Source: Globodera rostochiensis
Lineage: Eukaryota; Nematoda; Chromadorea; Rhabditida; Heteroderidae
Assembly (NCBI GenBank): GCA_018350325.1
Contig: JAEVLN010000045.1
Span: 255,050-319,049 of the forward strand
Direction: 5' to 3'
DNA: 64,000 nt
Shown: positions 1 to 19,150 of the stretch, piece after piece
How positions within the stretch are numbered: the first letter of the stretch is position 1
Layout: each line of letters opens with the position of its first letter
Notes under the pieces: generated by a model
Seen by the model: the letters and a program-made list of their open reading frames with translations, nothing else
What the model was told of the DNA's origin: nothing
The model's database searches: none
Made by a program: the position numbers and the translations under genes

Positions 1-298
1 TTTTAAAATTCTGTAATATTTTTTTTTGTTAATTATAAACATATTATTTTTATAAAATAAAATAAAAATGTAAATGTTATAATTTATATAGCTTATTAAA
101 ATATTTATTTGTCTGGATTTATCTTTTTAACCCAGCTTTATTGATTATTATATGTAATTTGAAAAGGAGTTTTGTAGAGTTCTAAAATTTGTTCGGATGA
201 CAAAATTATTAAAAAATATTTTATTTAAATTGTCTTTTTTTATGTCTAAAAGTATGGTGTCTTTAACTTTCTATATGCCGTCCAAACTCTCTTTGCAG
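1..298 (+). other. Upstream intron of the let-2 collagen gene
   Basis: AT-rich sequence with no supportable exon, ending in the acceptor TTTGCAG at 292-298. It is read as the 3' part of the intron before the first collagen exon in view. The collagen gene must continue to the left, because its signal peptide, 7S domain and early triple helix are missing here. Confidence 0.7.
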
Positions 299-9711
<9,413 letters not shown>

Positions 9712-10284
9712 GTCAATGAAATTGGCCACAATAATTCACATTTTTTTAAATTTCTTAATTGTTGTTGATGGAACTGCCATAATATTCCTTGCTTAATTAG
9801 TTTTAACCAATCCAAATTAATTTGCACATTTTTGTACTTTCAAAAAATTGTTTTTATTCACTTTTCCAAACTTTTCAACTGTTTTTTGTTGCAATGCCTT
9901 TCTCTGGTTCTTGCCCTCTTTAAATTGAAGTCATTTTTATTTTATTTGTAATTAATTTTATTTTTCCCTATTCTTAAGTGCCAACACAAATGCCCAGAGG
10001 TGTTTTTTGTATGCCATTTTTATTGAGTTTTTGTGCCATGATATTTTTAGAATTGCCATTTTAAACCATTTTCCGAATTTTAAATGTGAATTTTTTTTTG
10101 TTAATATAAACATTTTTATTCAATTTTGGATTATATAAGCAAGCTTTTTCAAAATGTGTTTAAAATACTCCGACCATCCCCAACTACTTTTGACAATTGG
10201 CCAACGAACGCATTTGGATCGTCGAATCACCAACCAATCAACTTCAAAAGGCTTAACTTATGAAAATCTAACATTTATTAAAAA
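9712..10284 (+). other. 3' flank of let-2
   Basis: AT-rich, T-rich sequence after the stop codon. It should hold the let-2 3' UTR and polyadenylation site, which I could not place with confidence. No open frame of note. Confidence 0.5.
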
Positions 10285-10635
10285 TTGAATTCGCTGACAG
10301 AGCAGAGCAGTTCTTTCTAATTAAATTAATTAAAGAATTATAATTTTGCTAAAATCCAATTAATATATTTCTACAACAATAAAAATTTGAAATGATTATA
10401 TGTAGAACAGGATTGCCGATCAAAACTCAATATTTGAGGTTTTTTCAGATCCAAAACTCGACTCAAAATTAAGCAGACTCAAACCCGAAACTCGACTCGA
10501 ACTTTTGTTTGCTCGATGCAACCTTAATATATAGAACGAATATCCATAAAGCATTAACAAATTGTAAAATGGACTAGACCATTTCTCTAGATGATTGATG
10601 TAGCCTTTTCTTTTATCGATGCTATTCGAGCTAGT
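10285..10635 (-). repeat. 350-bp dispersed repeat A, left copy
   Basis: Reverse complement of 20101-20459 over its whole length, with only scattered differences. Shared landmarks: GAATTCGCTGACAGAGCAG, the phrase CAGGATTGCCGATCAAAACT, and the palindrome-like TCTCTAGATGATTGAT. No coding potential seen. Class unknown. Confidence 0.85.
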
Positions 10636-11107
10636 TATCCTTATATAATTTTTTTTAGAAGAATAAATATGTAACTTGGATAGTTCGTCATAAAAATAGG
10701 TTGTATTATTTTCAATATCGTAACTTCAAATTTTGATTTTAGGATTAATTTCTTAATAATTTTTTTGCGAAATAAATTCCTTAACCTTTAAAAATATATA
10801 CTTTTATAAAAACAAATGAATGATAGGCCAATTAATGATGATTAATTTCCAAATATTAAAAAATCGTACAATCCTCAGTTCACACTTTCTTTTAGAAATA
10901 TTCTTCTTCAATTCCCTCACGTTGATCAAAAGTTGCCGCCGAATATTTGACCAAACACAGCACGAACAGAAGCCAAAAATGCTAATTGTTTGAAAATAAA
11001 ATCAATAATTTGTCGCGTTTCGAATTTTGTTTTAATTTTACACTAAATAAATGTAGATTTTACCAAAATGTTTTGTAATGCCTTGAGTTTGCTGCAGGCG
11101 TTTTTGG
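10636..11107. other. AT-rich intergenic stretch, nothing recognised
   Basis: No open frame, repeat or motif that I can support. Confidence 0.5.
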
Positions 11108-11160
11108 AGGTGGCGGGAGGGGAGGGGAGGGGGGGAGGGGGGGGGGGGGGGGGGGGGGAG
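11108..11160 (+). repeat. Purine G tract
   Basis: GGAGG-type sequence running into a nearly pure G run (about 11131-11158). Candidate G-quadruplex former and assembly-fragile site. Confidence 0.85.
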
Positions 11161-11241
11161 TATGTCTTGGGATTACGATCATGGCTGGGCGAAGCTCGGC
11201 GCACTACCCAAACTCAAAACGAAACTAAATTTTTTCCCGTA

Positions 11242-11326
11242 CCCGAAACTCGAAGCCCCAAAATACCCGAAATTTCGCGAAACTCGAAGCCCCAAAATAC
11301 TCGAAATTTCGCGAAACTCGAAGCCA
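11242..11326 (+). repeat. Short tandem repeat, about 34-35 bp unit
   Basis: The phrase GAAACTCGAAGCC recurs at about 11244, 11279 and 11313, with CCCCAAAATAC(C/T)CGAAATTTCGC between copies. About 2.3 units. Downstream, 11425-11510 is rich in the word ATCCCG. Confidence 0.75.
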
Positions 11327-11570
11327 AAGTTTCACCCAGCCCTGATTACGACCCAAAACTTCTTGGTAACAGATTACACATCCTTTGCATGCATATGTAT
11401 TAGAGACCGGCTAAACTGTTTTCTCGGGATCGAAATCCCGGCTAATCCCGAGCAAATTCAAAAAAGGCTTAGCCCAAATCCCGAATTTAATCCCGCGGGA
11501 TCCAGAGCAAGGGTCCCACATCCATACCCAACCACTCATCCATACCCAACTTATCCATACCCATCTCATC

Positions 11571-11903
11571 CATATCCAACTCATCCATAGAGCATAACTT
11601 GCTTCAACCTTAACCGATTTAGAAAGTCTTAACGTCATTCGATAGATCTCGAAGAGTTAAAGCTAACATTAAGTTAAAGCTTTGTGATTGGAAAAGTTTC
11701 AAAAAAGTTATGGCCAGAAAACCGCCCAAAAATCGAAATTTTTAACTTTCTCAAGTTTTATGGCCATAACTTTTTTGAAACTTGTCCAATCACAAAGCTT
11801 TAACTTATGTTAGCTTCAACTCTTCGAGATCTATCGAATGGCGTTAAGACTTAATCGGTTACGGTTGAAGCAAGTTATGCTCTATGGATGAGTTGGGTAT
11901 GGA
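11571..11903. mobile_element. Long-hairpin foldback element
   Basis: Arms 11571-11716 and 11761-11903 are near-perfect reverse complements of about 145 bp (AGAGCATAACTTGCTTCAACC on the left and its complement on the right) around a loop of about 44 bp. Flanks carry CCATACCCAACTCAT-like repeats on both sides (11511-11590, 11881-11915), which extend the symmetry. No coding capacity. Confidence 0.85.
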
Positions 11904-11905
11904 TG

Positions 11906-12262
11906 AGTTGGGTTTACCCCCCAGAGCAAATCCCGACGTCCCGTCCGGTCTATAAATATGTTTGTATGTACCAAGCAGCATCAATGACAGTGCAACGGAA
12001 TTGCACGTGCTCCCTCCAACTGCAAATTGTAATTGTTAAAATTAAAAGCAAATCATGCAACAAACCTGGAGCCCCCATTTGATATTTCCAATATTTGTCC
12101 GCACCTAAATGTTTTTTTATATGTAATATACTGAGCAACTTAAATTTTTAAATAATTTAAAAATTATATTTGAATTTTTCAAAAAGTTTTTTCATTTTTT
12201 ATTCCACTTTTACTTTCGGTGAATTTGAGAATGCTCCCAAATTGGAAGAGATTGTTCAGACT
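11906..12262. other. Intergenic stretch, nothing recognised
   Basis: Moderately AT-rich. It should contain the 3' UTR of the minus-strand gene that ends at 12263. Confidence 0.4.
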
Positions 12263-13451
12263 TTAACATAAATCACCTGCGTCTCTGAAACGCGTGTTGT
12301 CCATCGATTTACCATATTTGCCCAATTGGCATGTAAAGCAATGCAGTGAAAAATCTTTTTTGTCTTTTGCTTCGGGAAAGTATTCTGCGAAAATCGAAGT
12401 GGAGACTTTGGTTTCACTCGCCGTATAAACTTTGCATTCTTGTGCTTTTTTAGAATCAAGACAGCCCCATACCATAGCTCGAGGAGAATTGACCGTACTC
12501 CCTGTAAATTTTTTTTGAATATATATAAGAAGGCAATGTTTTTGTACAATTAAGGGGTTAATAATATGTATAAATAGTAAGTAACTTCATTTTTTTTGCA
12601 GTAATTAAACATTGGTGAACCAACAAATGTTTAAAACCCAGCAGAAAAGGACCTTTACTTACTTATTTCTTTGTTATGGGAACAACAAAAAAATTCAAGA
12701 CGACAGAAAGGTGGTTCCGGGGGGTTCTCGGGGTGGTAATCCGATTATGACATCCGTTGCGAGCGATTTCTAACCCGGAATGCGAATAATTTCAAAAAAA
12801 TAGTGTTTTGCCTTTTTACTTTAGCAATAGTAAAATTTTTCGAAGTTCGAACAGACATGATTACAAGCGTCAAAATGTCGATGAGATTTTGCAAAAAAAA
12901 AAAATCGTTGAATTATGCGCCAATTTCGGGTTTGGGGTTGTTCGAAATCGGTCGCTGGAGGGTCATAATCGGATTCTACGACCACGAAAACTCACTGAAC
13001 CACTTTTCTTTCGACTACAAATTTTTTTTTGTCGTTGAAACACATATGTATTCAAAGAATACCGCAGATGAATTTGTTTGATCGAGCTGATCACAAATAT
13101 TAATCAAAAAATCATATTTTTAAACGAATGCGGAACAAATGATTAAAGCGTATGAAAATTAGTGTCTGTGTTGTTGTGAAGAGGGCAGAGATGGCATAAA
13201 AATTTATTGAAAGTCTGACCGGTTATACAAGGAACAGCGAAGCATTCCGCCGCATGATCGCACGTCTTTTTTGTTATTGAAGCTCCACGGTATGAGATGA
13301 ACCCGTATTGGCACTCGATGCCTTTAAAAATGTGAAAAAAAAACATTTTTAAAAATATAACAAAAAATTATCCATTAAAATTACCAGCAGAACCAACAAA
13401 CAGAGCAAAAGTCATAAGGCCAAGAAGAAGAAATGAACCGTTTTGCATCAT
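12263..13451 (-). CDS. Small secreted cysteine-rich protein, Ly6/ET-module-like
   Basis: Three-exon model on the minus strand: 13451-13385 (signal peptide MMQNGSFLLLGLMTFALFVGSAG), 13321-13220 and 12501-12263, phases 1 and 1, giving 135 residues. The mature part has nine cysteines in the order C, C, EC, VPC, WGC, EC, LHC-FTC, and a terminal DLC. The WGC and final C-x2-C...DLC spacing resembles nematode ET-module or Ly6-type three-finger proteins; this is a pattern match only. If the donor at 13220/13219 is not used, exon 2 reads to a stop at 13143 and gives an 81-residue protein with six cysteines. Intron 2 (about 720 bp) contains a foldback element. Function unknown; extracellular or membrane-anchored location inferred. 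Confidence 0.45.
12675..13045. mobile_element. Foldback (MITE-like) element
   Basis: Left arm about 12681-12785 pairs with right arm about 12925-13045 as imperfect reverse complements (for example GGTAATCCGATTATGAC on the left against GGTCATAATCGGATTCTAC on the right). No coding potential seen. It sits inside the putative second intron of the minus-strand cysteine-rich gene. Confidence 0.7.
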
Positions 13452-14540
13452 AATTAGGGCTCAGATTTATATGTTGCTAAAAAGCTTAAAATACGTGCAC
13501 ATAAAAAAATGTGCAAAAAAGCTAAAAGTCAAAAAATTGCCAAAAATATGTGTTAAAAACATTGAAATAAATGTTTCGGGCTTTTCTCATGATAACCTAT
13601 TCGCAAAAACCCATATAAATCCGGGCCCTAATCATAAAGCCCTTCCGTGTCTTAACTTGGTGTTTATTTATTTAAAACAATTATTTAATTTAAATCAAAT
13701 CCATTCAGCATAACTCAATGATTTTATCAAATGCTTTTTGAATTCCCTATCGTGCAATTCATTTTTATTCGGCCACACAGCCCGCGGGTTTTTGTGTAAT
13801 GACTGCTTATAAAATTCCATAAATTTTGTTTTGTTTTTTAATATGATTCATCAAAACATCGGCCGGCCGTCCAACGATGTGGGAAAGTCCAGCAAAAATG
13901 GACCATTTTGTCATAACATATACATTACTTTTCATTTTCCTTTTTTTTAAAAAATGAATCATCATAATACGGCAGAGAAACAGCCAAACTGAAAAGCCTG
14001 GAATATGAATAAATTAAACTTTATAAAAAATTAAGTATAAGAGAATAATTAGGTAAGTCGGTTGTAAATAGGGGTCGATTTATTACGGTAATTTTTTTTA
14101 AATATTGTTTTACAAAAATAAATATTAAACGAAAAATGATTGGCCGACATTTGTCGCCTTGGCACTTTTGCGCCATAGACATTATTTGCGTCATAAGTTT
14201 ATTCAACATTTGCGCTCGATACGGAATAATTCTTGTTCTTGTGATTAATTCAGAGTCTTAATTGCGGTAAATTTGTGCACACATTTCTTAATGTGTTTAG
14301 TAGCCCTCAATATTTGGTTGATTTTAAAATTTAATTTCCTCCGTTAAAGCATTTAGGTAATTGCTACAACTTCAAATCTAATGTAATTGTGTAATGAGGT
14401 AATAAAAGTCCAAATTGAATTAGGTAGTCATTTAGATAAAAGCTCCACCGACGACCTTCCGCCGTTTGTTATTGGCTACTACTTTAGGCTGTCAAAGATC
14501 TTTTTGTTGTTTAATTCTTGTTATTTTTTTTCTTTAGTCG
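13452..14540. other. Intergenic stretch, no gene supported
   Basis: Short open frames on both strands have neither splice context nor protein-like composition. It includes the likely promoter of the minus-strand cysteine-rich gene at its left edge. Confidence 0.4.
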
Positions 14541-14663
14541 GAAAGTTTCGCCTAAGCCACCATGAGGTTTTTTATTTTTGAATTTTTCTTTTATTTTTTG
14601 CAAAAAAGTGAAGAAATAACAAAACATTTGATTTTCCATACAAATTATATGCCACTCGACTCC

Positions 14664-14752
14664 GCGAACCCCAAGTCTGGGTGGCTTAAGCCTAAGCCTA
14701 ACGAACCCCTGAGCTCAGGGTGGCTTAGGCCTAAGCCTAGCGAACCCCCAAG
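14664..14752. repeat. Imperfect direct repeat with telomere-like GCCTAA words
   Basis: Two copies of a roughly 40-bp unit: CGAACCCCAAGTCTGGGTGG then CTTAAGCCTAAGCCTAA, and CGAACCCCTGAGCTCAGGGTGG then CTTAGGCCTAAGCCTAG. GCCTAA is the complement of the nematode telomere repeat TTAGGC. Only about two words occur per unit, in a palindromic setting. Confidence 0.6.
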
Positions 14753-14853
14753 TGCGAAAAAATTAACCCTGGCAAAAAGCAGACAAAAATAATTTATAGA
14801 CTTCGCCGACGCACCGGCGCAAAAGAGGCATCACCAATAGAACATTTGGGATC

Positions 14854-16386
14854 TCAATGAGGTTGTACGGAATTTCTTTTGAACAATTTGATGATCGTTT
14901 GCCATTCTTTATCAAAAGCCTTCCGATATTCTTTGCTAAAAATTCAATATTTTTTAAAATTCGATATTTACTTTTCATGTGTTTACCTTGTAAAATAAAG
15001 AATTGGCGCATTGGAGGCGGCACTAATGTTTAACAAAATGGCGATGATTTCTCCCAATGTCCATAAAAACATTAAATTTTGATAAATTGCGGGAAAAATT
15101 ATAAGAACATTAATGAACATGACAAAATATCCGCTAATATTCACAGAAACAATGCAGAACAATGAGCGAAATATGCGAATGTTGAATTGATGTGAGTTGG
15201 AGTTGGGCGGTGCTTTAAAATCGAAAAAAAAAATTATTTAAAATTTCTTTTTGAATTTAAAAATACATTTTCTGAAGTAAATAATAATTGCAATGACTGC
15301 ATAAAGAACAATTGTTGTCAGTAACATTAAATTTATTATTGTTGGCCAAATAAAATCCGACGAATTTGTGCATTGAAACTTAATGTAATTTGTTAAAGAA
15401 AATAGCTAATAAAGGTCGCGGAAATGCGGCAGTTTGATTTGTTCTTTCTTTTCCAAATTTATGACTAATTTAAAATTGTAACGCTAAAAATTGCCCTGAC
15501 AAACTCCGACCCCCTAAATGTCATTTTCTATGAATAAATTTGCTCTTCTTTTTGAGGAAAACATTCTTTCACAAACTCGTCCAGTTCTCCTCAATTCAAC
15601 CAAATTATTTTGTGCACGGAAAGCGAAGTCTTTTTCGTCACAATAAGCATTAAAAAGAAAAATTTTATAAAATCAACAAATTCAAATAAAATAATACAGC
15701 AGCCATTCCAATGTCGTTTATTGTGCCAGTAATGACTGTTTCGTCTGTTAAATGGCAAGATTGGGAATAAAGGGCATAAACGTAGTATAGCCCGATGAAA
15801 GGTAATGTAATAACATAAATAAGGACATTTTCTGATTGTCTAAAAATAAAATAAAATATAAATTTAAATTTAAATACATTTTTAATTTTACCTTAGCGGA
15901 AAAATCACAGCAATGAGTCGGTCAATGCTTGTGAAAAAAAGTAAAAAATTAGTGCAACCAACTGCAAATAATGAAGGCGTAAGAATTCGAATGACGGTTT
16001 TGTAGGGCATTAAATATTGGCCAGAAATTACTAAATATGTGAATAAGAAATGACCAGATTGGTGAACGATTTCGAAAAACGAATAAATGGCCAACAATTT
16101 GTTGGCGGAATTGTTCATTGATCTGAAAATATTTTTTAAAATGCTTATAATTTAATAATTAAACTTTGTTTAAATTAAATGTCAACAAACTTTGTCCGAA
16201 GTGTTACGTAAACAACTGAAAAATTCCAAAAAATGCCAACAATTGCCAAAATTGTGTAAATTGAAGCAAAAATAATCAAACTCCAGCAGGGACGAGCATT
16301 TGCTAATTCGTAAAATACCTTAAAAAATTAATAATATTAAAATTCATAATTAAACTGACCTCATTAATAGTTGAATTTGTTGACAT
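14854..16386 (-). CDS. Serpentine (chemoreceptor-type) GPCR, srsx-like, intact
   Basis: Seven-transmembrane receptor expected in the plasma membrane of sensory or other neurons. Exons on the minus strand: 16386-16360, 16318-16191, 16122-15892, 15839-15698, 15378-15267, 15212-14987, 14935-14854. All phases join (948 nt, 315 residues). TM1 lies in exon 2 (WSLIIFASIYTILAIVG). TM2 and TM3 lie in exon 3, ending in the DRY-equivalent SIDRLIAVIFPLR. TM4 to TM5 span exons 4-5. TM6 follows IFRSL in exon 6, and TM7 ends NISAASNAPILYFTR, an NPxxY-like motif. The tail begins SKEYRKAF. Starts MSTNSTINE with two N-glycosylation sequons. The gene at 35089 shares the same exon plan, and the copy at 48855 is nearly the same sequence. 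Assignment to Srsx rather than another rhodopsin-like nematode class is uncertain; ligand unknown. Confidence 0.88.
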
Positions 16387-16767
16387 TGTTTACGAATCAA
16401 ATAAATGTGCTTAAAAGTATTTATAATTTTACTAATGCAAAAGTTGGGCAAAAAATGAAAATGCTCAACAATTTTTAGTCCGTTTCTTTCATTTAAATTG
16501 TATTTCTGAATTTAAGAAATTCTTTTCATTTGCTGTAATTTTTTTGTTTAATTTGTTAAACAGATTTGCGTGTCAAACGTTGGAACAAAGAAATACAAAA
16601 AAAAATGGTTTTAATGCACTTTCAGACAATTAATTGTTGGGTCTGACGGCGCCGATAGGCGACACCTAAAAATGTTTAAAATTGTTAAATGTCGGACCCA
16701 CCGAGTAAAAAGTCCATTGTCTCCACTTACAACCAATAAACTTTATTACAAATATAGGCTTTAGGCT
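16387..16767. other. Receptor upstream region with a 66-bp palindromic element
   Basis: It should hold the minus-strand receptor promoter. At about 16638-16703 a mini-element begins TGGGTCTGACGGCGCC and ends GTCGGACCCA (ends are inverted repeats). It carries the GGCGCC-GATAGGCG motif seen elsewhere in the window. Confidence 0.5.
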
Positions 16768-16768
16768 T

Positions 16769-16852
16769 ACAATACGGTTATAAGGAATTTCTGTTGAACA
16801 ATTCAATGAGTGATTGCCATTCATTGCCAAAAGCCTTTCGATTCTGCTAAAA
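16769..16852 (-). pseudogene. Relic of the last exon of a serpentine receptor
   Basis: On the minus strand this matches the final exon of the receptor at 14854 (AAAGCCTTT, TGGCAATGAATGGCAATC, TTCAACAGAAATTCC). It carries several changes and lacks the other exons. It is a remnant of a third family member that lay immediately upstream. Confidence 0.7.
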
Positions 16853-16857
16853 CCTGA

Positions 16858-17900
16858 ATTAAACTGGATCGCAAAAATGTAGTGTTCGGTCGGTAGGGGA
16901 AAGTACCGACGCTTTTTCGGGATTTTCGGTTAGTGAAATTCTTTTTTTTCTTCTAATTGAATGCCCTGGTGATGGATCTGGATGCCTGGGGTTCAAAACC
17001 CGACTGAGTAAATAGTTTTTTGTGTCTTTTAATTAACTTTATGGCAAAGAAAAACAATATTTTTTCTTTAAATATGTATTTAAGAATTTAAAATTGAAGG
17101 TAATTTAGGAATTCTTATTTGTTTCAAGAAAGTTACTAGCAAATTAATTTTTAAAAATTTTAACCGATTCAAAACTTCTAATTACATAAAAAATTACTTT
17201 TTTCACCATTTTAGTTATCGAAATTGGACAAATTTTCTTAATAAAATCGTAAGAATTTTCATTTTTTTCCTCGGCGACGCTTATCGGCATCGCTGCTCAC
17301 CGACAAAAACCCCCTAATAAAACGACTAACATTTTCGTCTAAGTTTTCTAAACCTAAAATTAAATTTTTAAAAAGACTCGAGTAGATTCGGAATCTGGAT
17401 TTCAAAAATGTCCGAAAAATTTTGTAAATTTTTTAATCATTTTTCGCCCTTCCGCGATGCATTTTTGGGCCATTTTTCTTGACAAATTCCGTCAAAAATG
17501 CCAAATTTTCTCGGCGGTGCCTTAAAAAAATCATAAAATTGAGATTAATTGCTAGTTTAATTTGAATAATGTCAAAACAGCACATTAAAATTAATATAAT
17601 TTTAAGTTGAATTACAAATTTTTGTATATAAAATAAAATATTGGCATATGATGACGTGTCATTTAAGAAGAAAGAAAAAAAAACAAACACAAACTACACA
17701 TCAATCGATACAATTTAACTTATTACAAATGAAATATTAGTTACAAATTCGATTTATGCAATTATTTACATTATATGGGTTTATATATTAAATATTACAA
17801 TATAAAATTAACATATTTCCAAGCTGAAATTTGTTATTTTTGTAAATCGCTCTAAATGTTTCAAAAAACATTTTTTACTTTTCCACTAATTATTGTAATT
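16858..17900. other. Intergenic region upstream of the HTH-repeat gene
   Basis: No gene is supported. Two ATGCCA words occur, at 17498-17503 (+) and 17642-17647 (- sense, TGGCAT). The word GGCGACGCTTATCGGCATCGC at about 17272 resembles the GC motif of the 62-kb array. Confidence 0.4.
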
Positions 17901-17910
17901 TTCAGAAAAT

Positions 17911-19150
17911 ATGAAGCTTTTGGCATTATTTTTTCTATTTATAAATTTAATTGTCAAAATTTTCGCGGTTAATGAACCAAAAGATGGAAAAATTCGACAA
18001 ACTTTTGATGAAATATTTGGGAAAGGTTGGGACGAAGATGACCTTGAAGAAATAAAAGTGGGAAAAACTCCGTCAAACTCAAATTTGTGGGCCTGGAATC
18101 TCACAAAAAAGAAAAGAACAGAAAGAACGGAGATTCAAACAGTTCAAACACTTACTGGACAAGCTGAGGATGACGAAAATATTGATCAAAATGTTGAAGC
18201 TTATAATTCTGATCCGAATAATCAGAATCTGACACAAGAAGACCCGGGTAATGACAATATTGATCAGAATGTTGAAGCTTATAATTCTGATTCGAATGAT
18301 CAGAATCTTACACAAGAAGACCCGGGTGATGACAATATTGATCAGAATTTTGAAGCTTATAATTCTGATTTGACTGATCAGAATCTTACACAAGAAGACC
18401 CGGATTACATTGATCAAGGTGATGATGAAGCTTATAATTCTGATTCGACTGATCAGAATCTTACACAAAAAGACCCGGATTACATTGATCAAGGTGATGA
18501 TGAAGATGAAACAATTGAAGGATTTATCAATGAAAATCAGTTCAAAGATAAAGAAAAACGAGAAATAATATCCAAATTCCATTCGATGAGAGAAGAATAT
18601 AAGCAACAAGGAAAAGTTACACAAAACGAAAGAAATGAAAATGAACAAAATATTTCAAGAAAATTGGGCGTCAATCGCAGGAAAATTTATAAATGGAAGA
18701 AAGAATTTGGCTTAATTCGAAAAATAAAAATAAATAAAAAACCTTTTTATCAGAAGAAAAAGCGTGAATTTATTGACCGAATGGATGAGATCAAAATGAG
18801 TAAATATGGAGAACAAACTAAACTTGCTAAAGAATTTGGTATTTCTAAAGAAACAATTTGTCGCTGGAAAAAAGAATTTGGACTTCCCGTCAATTGTAAA
18901 TTTTGATGATTAATTACAAAATATTAAATTTAATTTAGCGCAAATTATATATTCCAACAAAGAGAGAAAGGAATTGATGAAAAAATATTACAAAATTAAA
19001 CAAAGAAATTCTAAAATCAGTGACTTTGCTATTGCCAATTTTCTAAATATTGACAGAACAACACTACAAAGATGGAAAAAGCAATGTGTGAATTCCGTTG
19101 ATGAACATTCATTGCCGGAGAATGCTGGAGCTGTTCAGGATCGCGAGTAA
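17911..19150 (+). CDS. Secreted protein with acidic repeats and three HTH-like modules
   Basis: Two exons, 17911-18895 and 18939-19150, joined in phase 1 across a 43-base intron (GTAAAT...TTTAG): 398 residues. An acceptor-like TTTTCAG ends 6 bases before the ATG, suiting SL trans-splicing or a 5' UTR intron. Residues 1-20 form a signal peptide (MKLLALFFLFINLIVKIFA). Residues about 85-205 are Asp/Asn/Gln-rich repeats with the cores NIDQNVEAYNSD and QNLTQEDP. Three basic modules of about 55 residues follow, each ending in a helix-turn-helix-like signature: GVNRRKIYKWKKEFGL, GISKETICRWKKEFGL and NIDRTTLQRWKKQ. The modules resemble the N-terminal HTH of transposase/pipsqueak-type DNA-binding domains; this is inference from pattern. 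A signal peptide on a DNA-binding-like protein suggests a secreted, possibly host-nucleus-directed protein, or an ER-entry artefact. Retaining the intron would end the protein at 331 residues without module three. I do not recognise the family. Confidence 0.8.
18178..18520 (+). repeat. In-frame 78-bp acidic coding repeats
   Basis: Units start at about 18178, 18256 and 18334 (78 bp, 26 residues each) with a shortened, partly different fourth unit near 18421. Near-identity at DNA level points to recent slippage or unequal exchange. Confidence 0.85.

Noticed and set aside
11068..11590. Plus-strand frames of 111 and 142 codons
   Set aside because: They run through the G tract, the 34-bp tandem repeat and the CCATACCCA repeats; no real exon features.
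12803..13081. Plus-strand frames of 76 and 92 codons
   Set aside because: They lie within the arms of the foldback element at 12675-13045.
16950..17010. tRNA-like B-box phrase GGGGTTCAAAACCCG
   Set aside because: No acceptor stem, D-arm or anticodon arm can be drawn around it. It may be a degraded SINE, but there is no second copy to support that.
18079..18648. 189-codon minus-strand frame with repeated hydrophobic segments
   Set aside because: Antisense shadow of the acidic repeats in the HTH-repeat gene.
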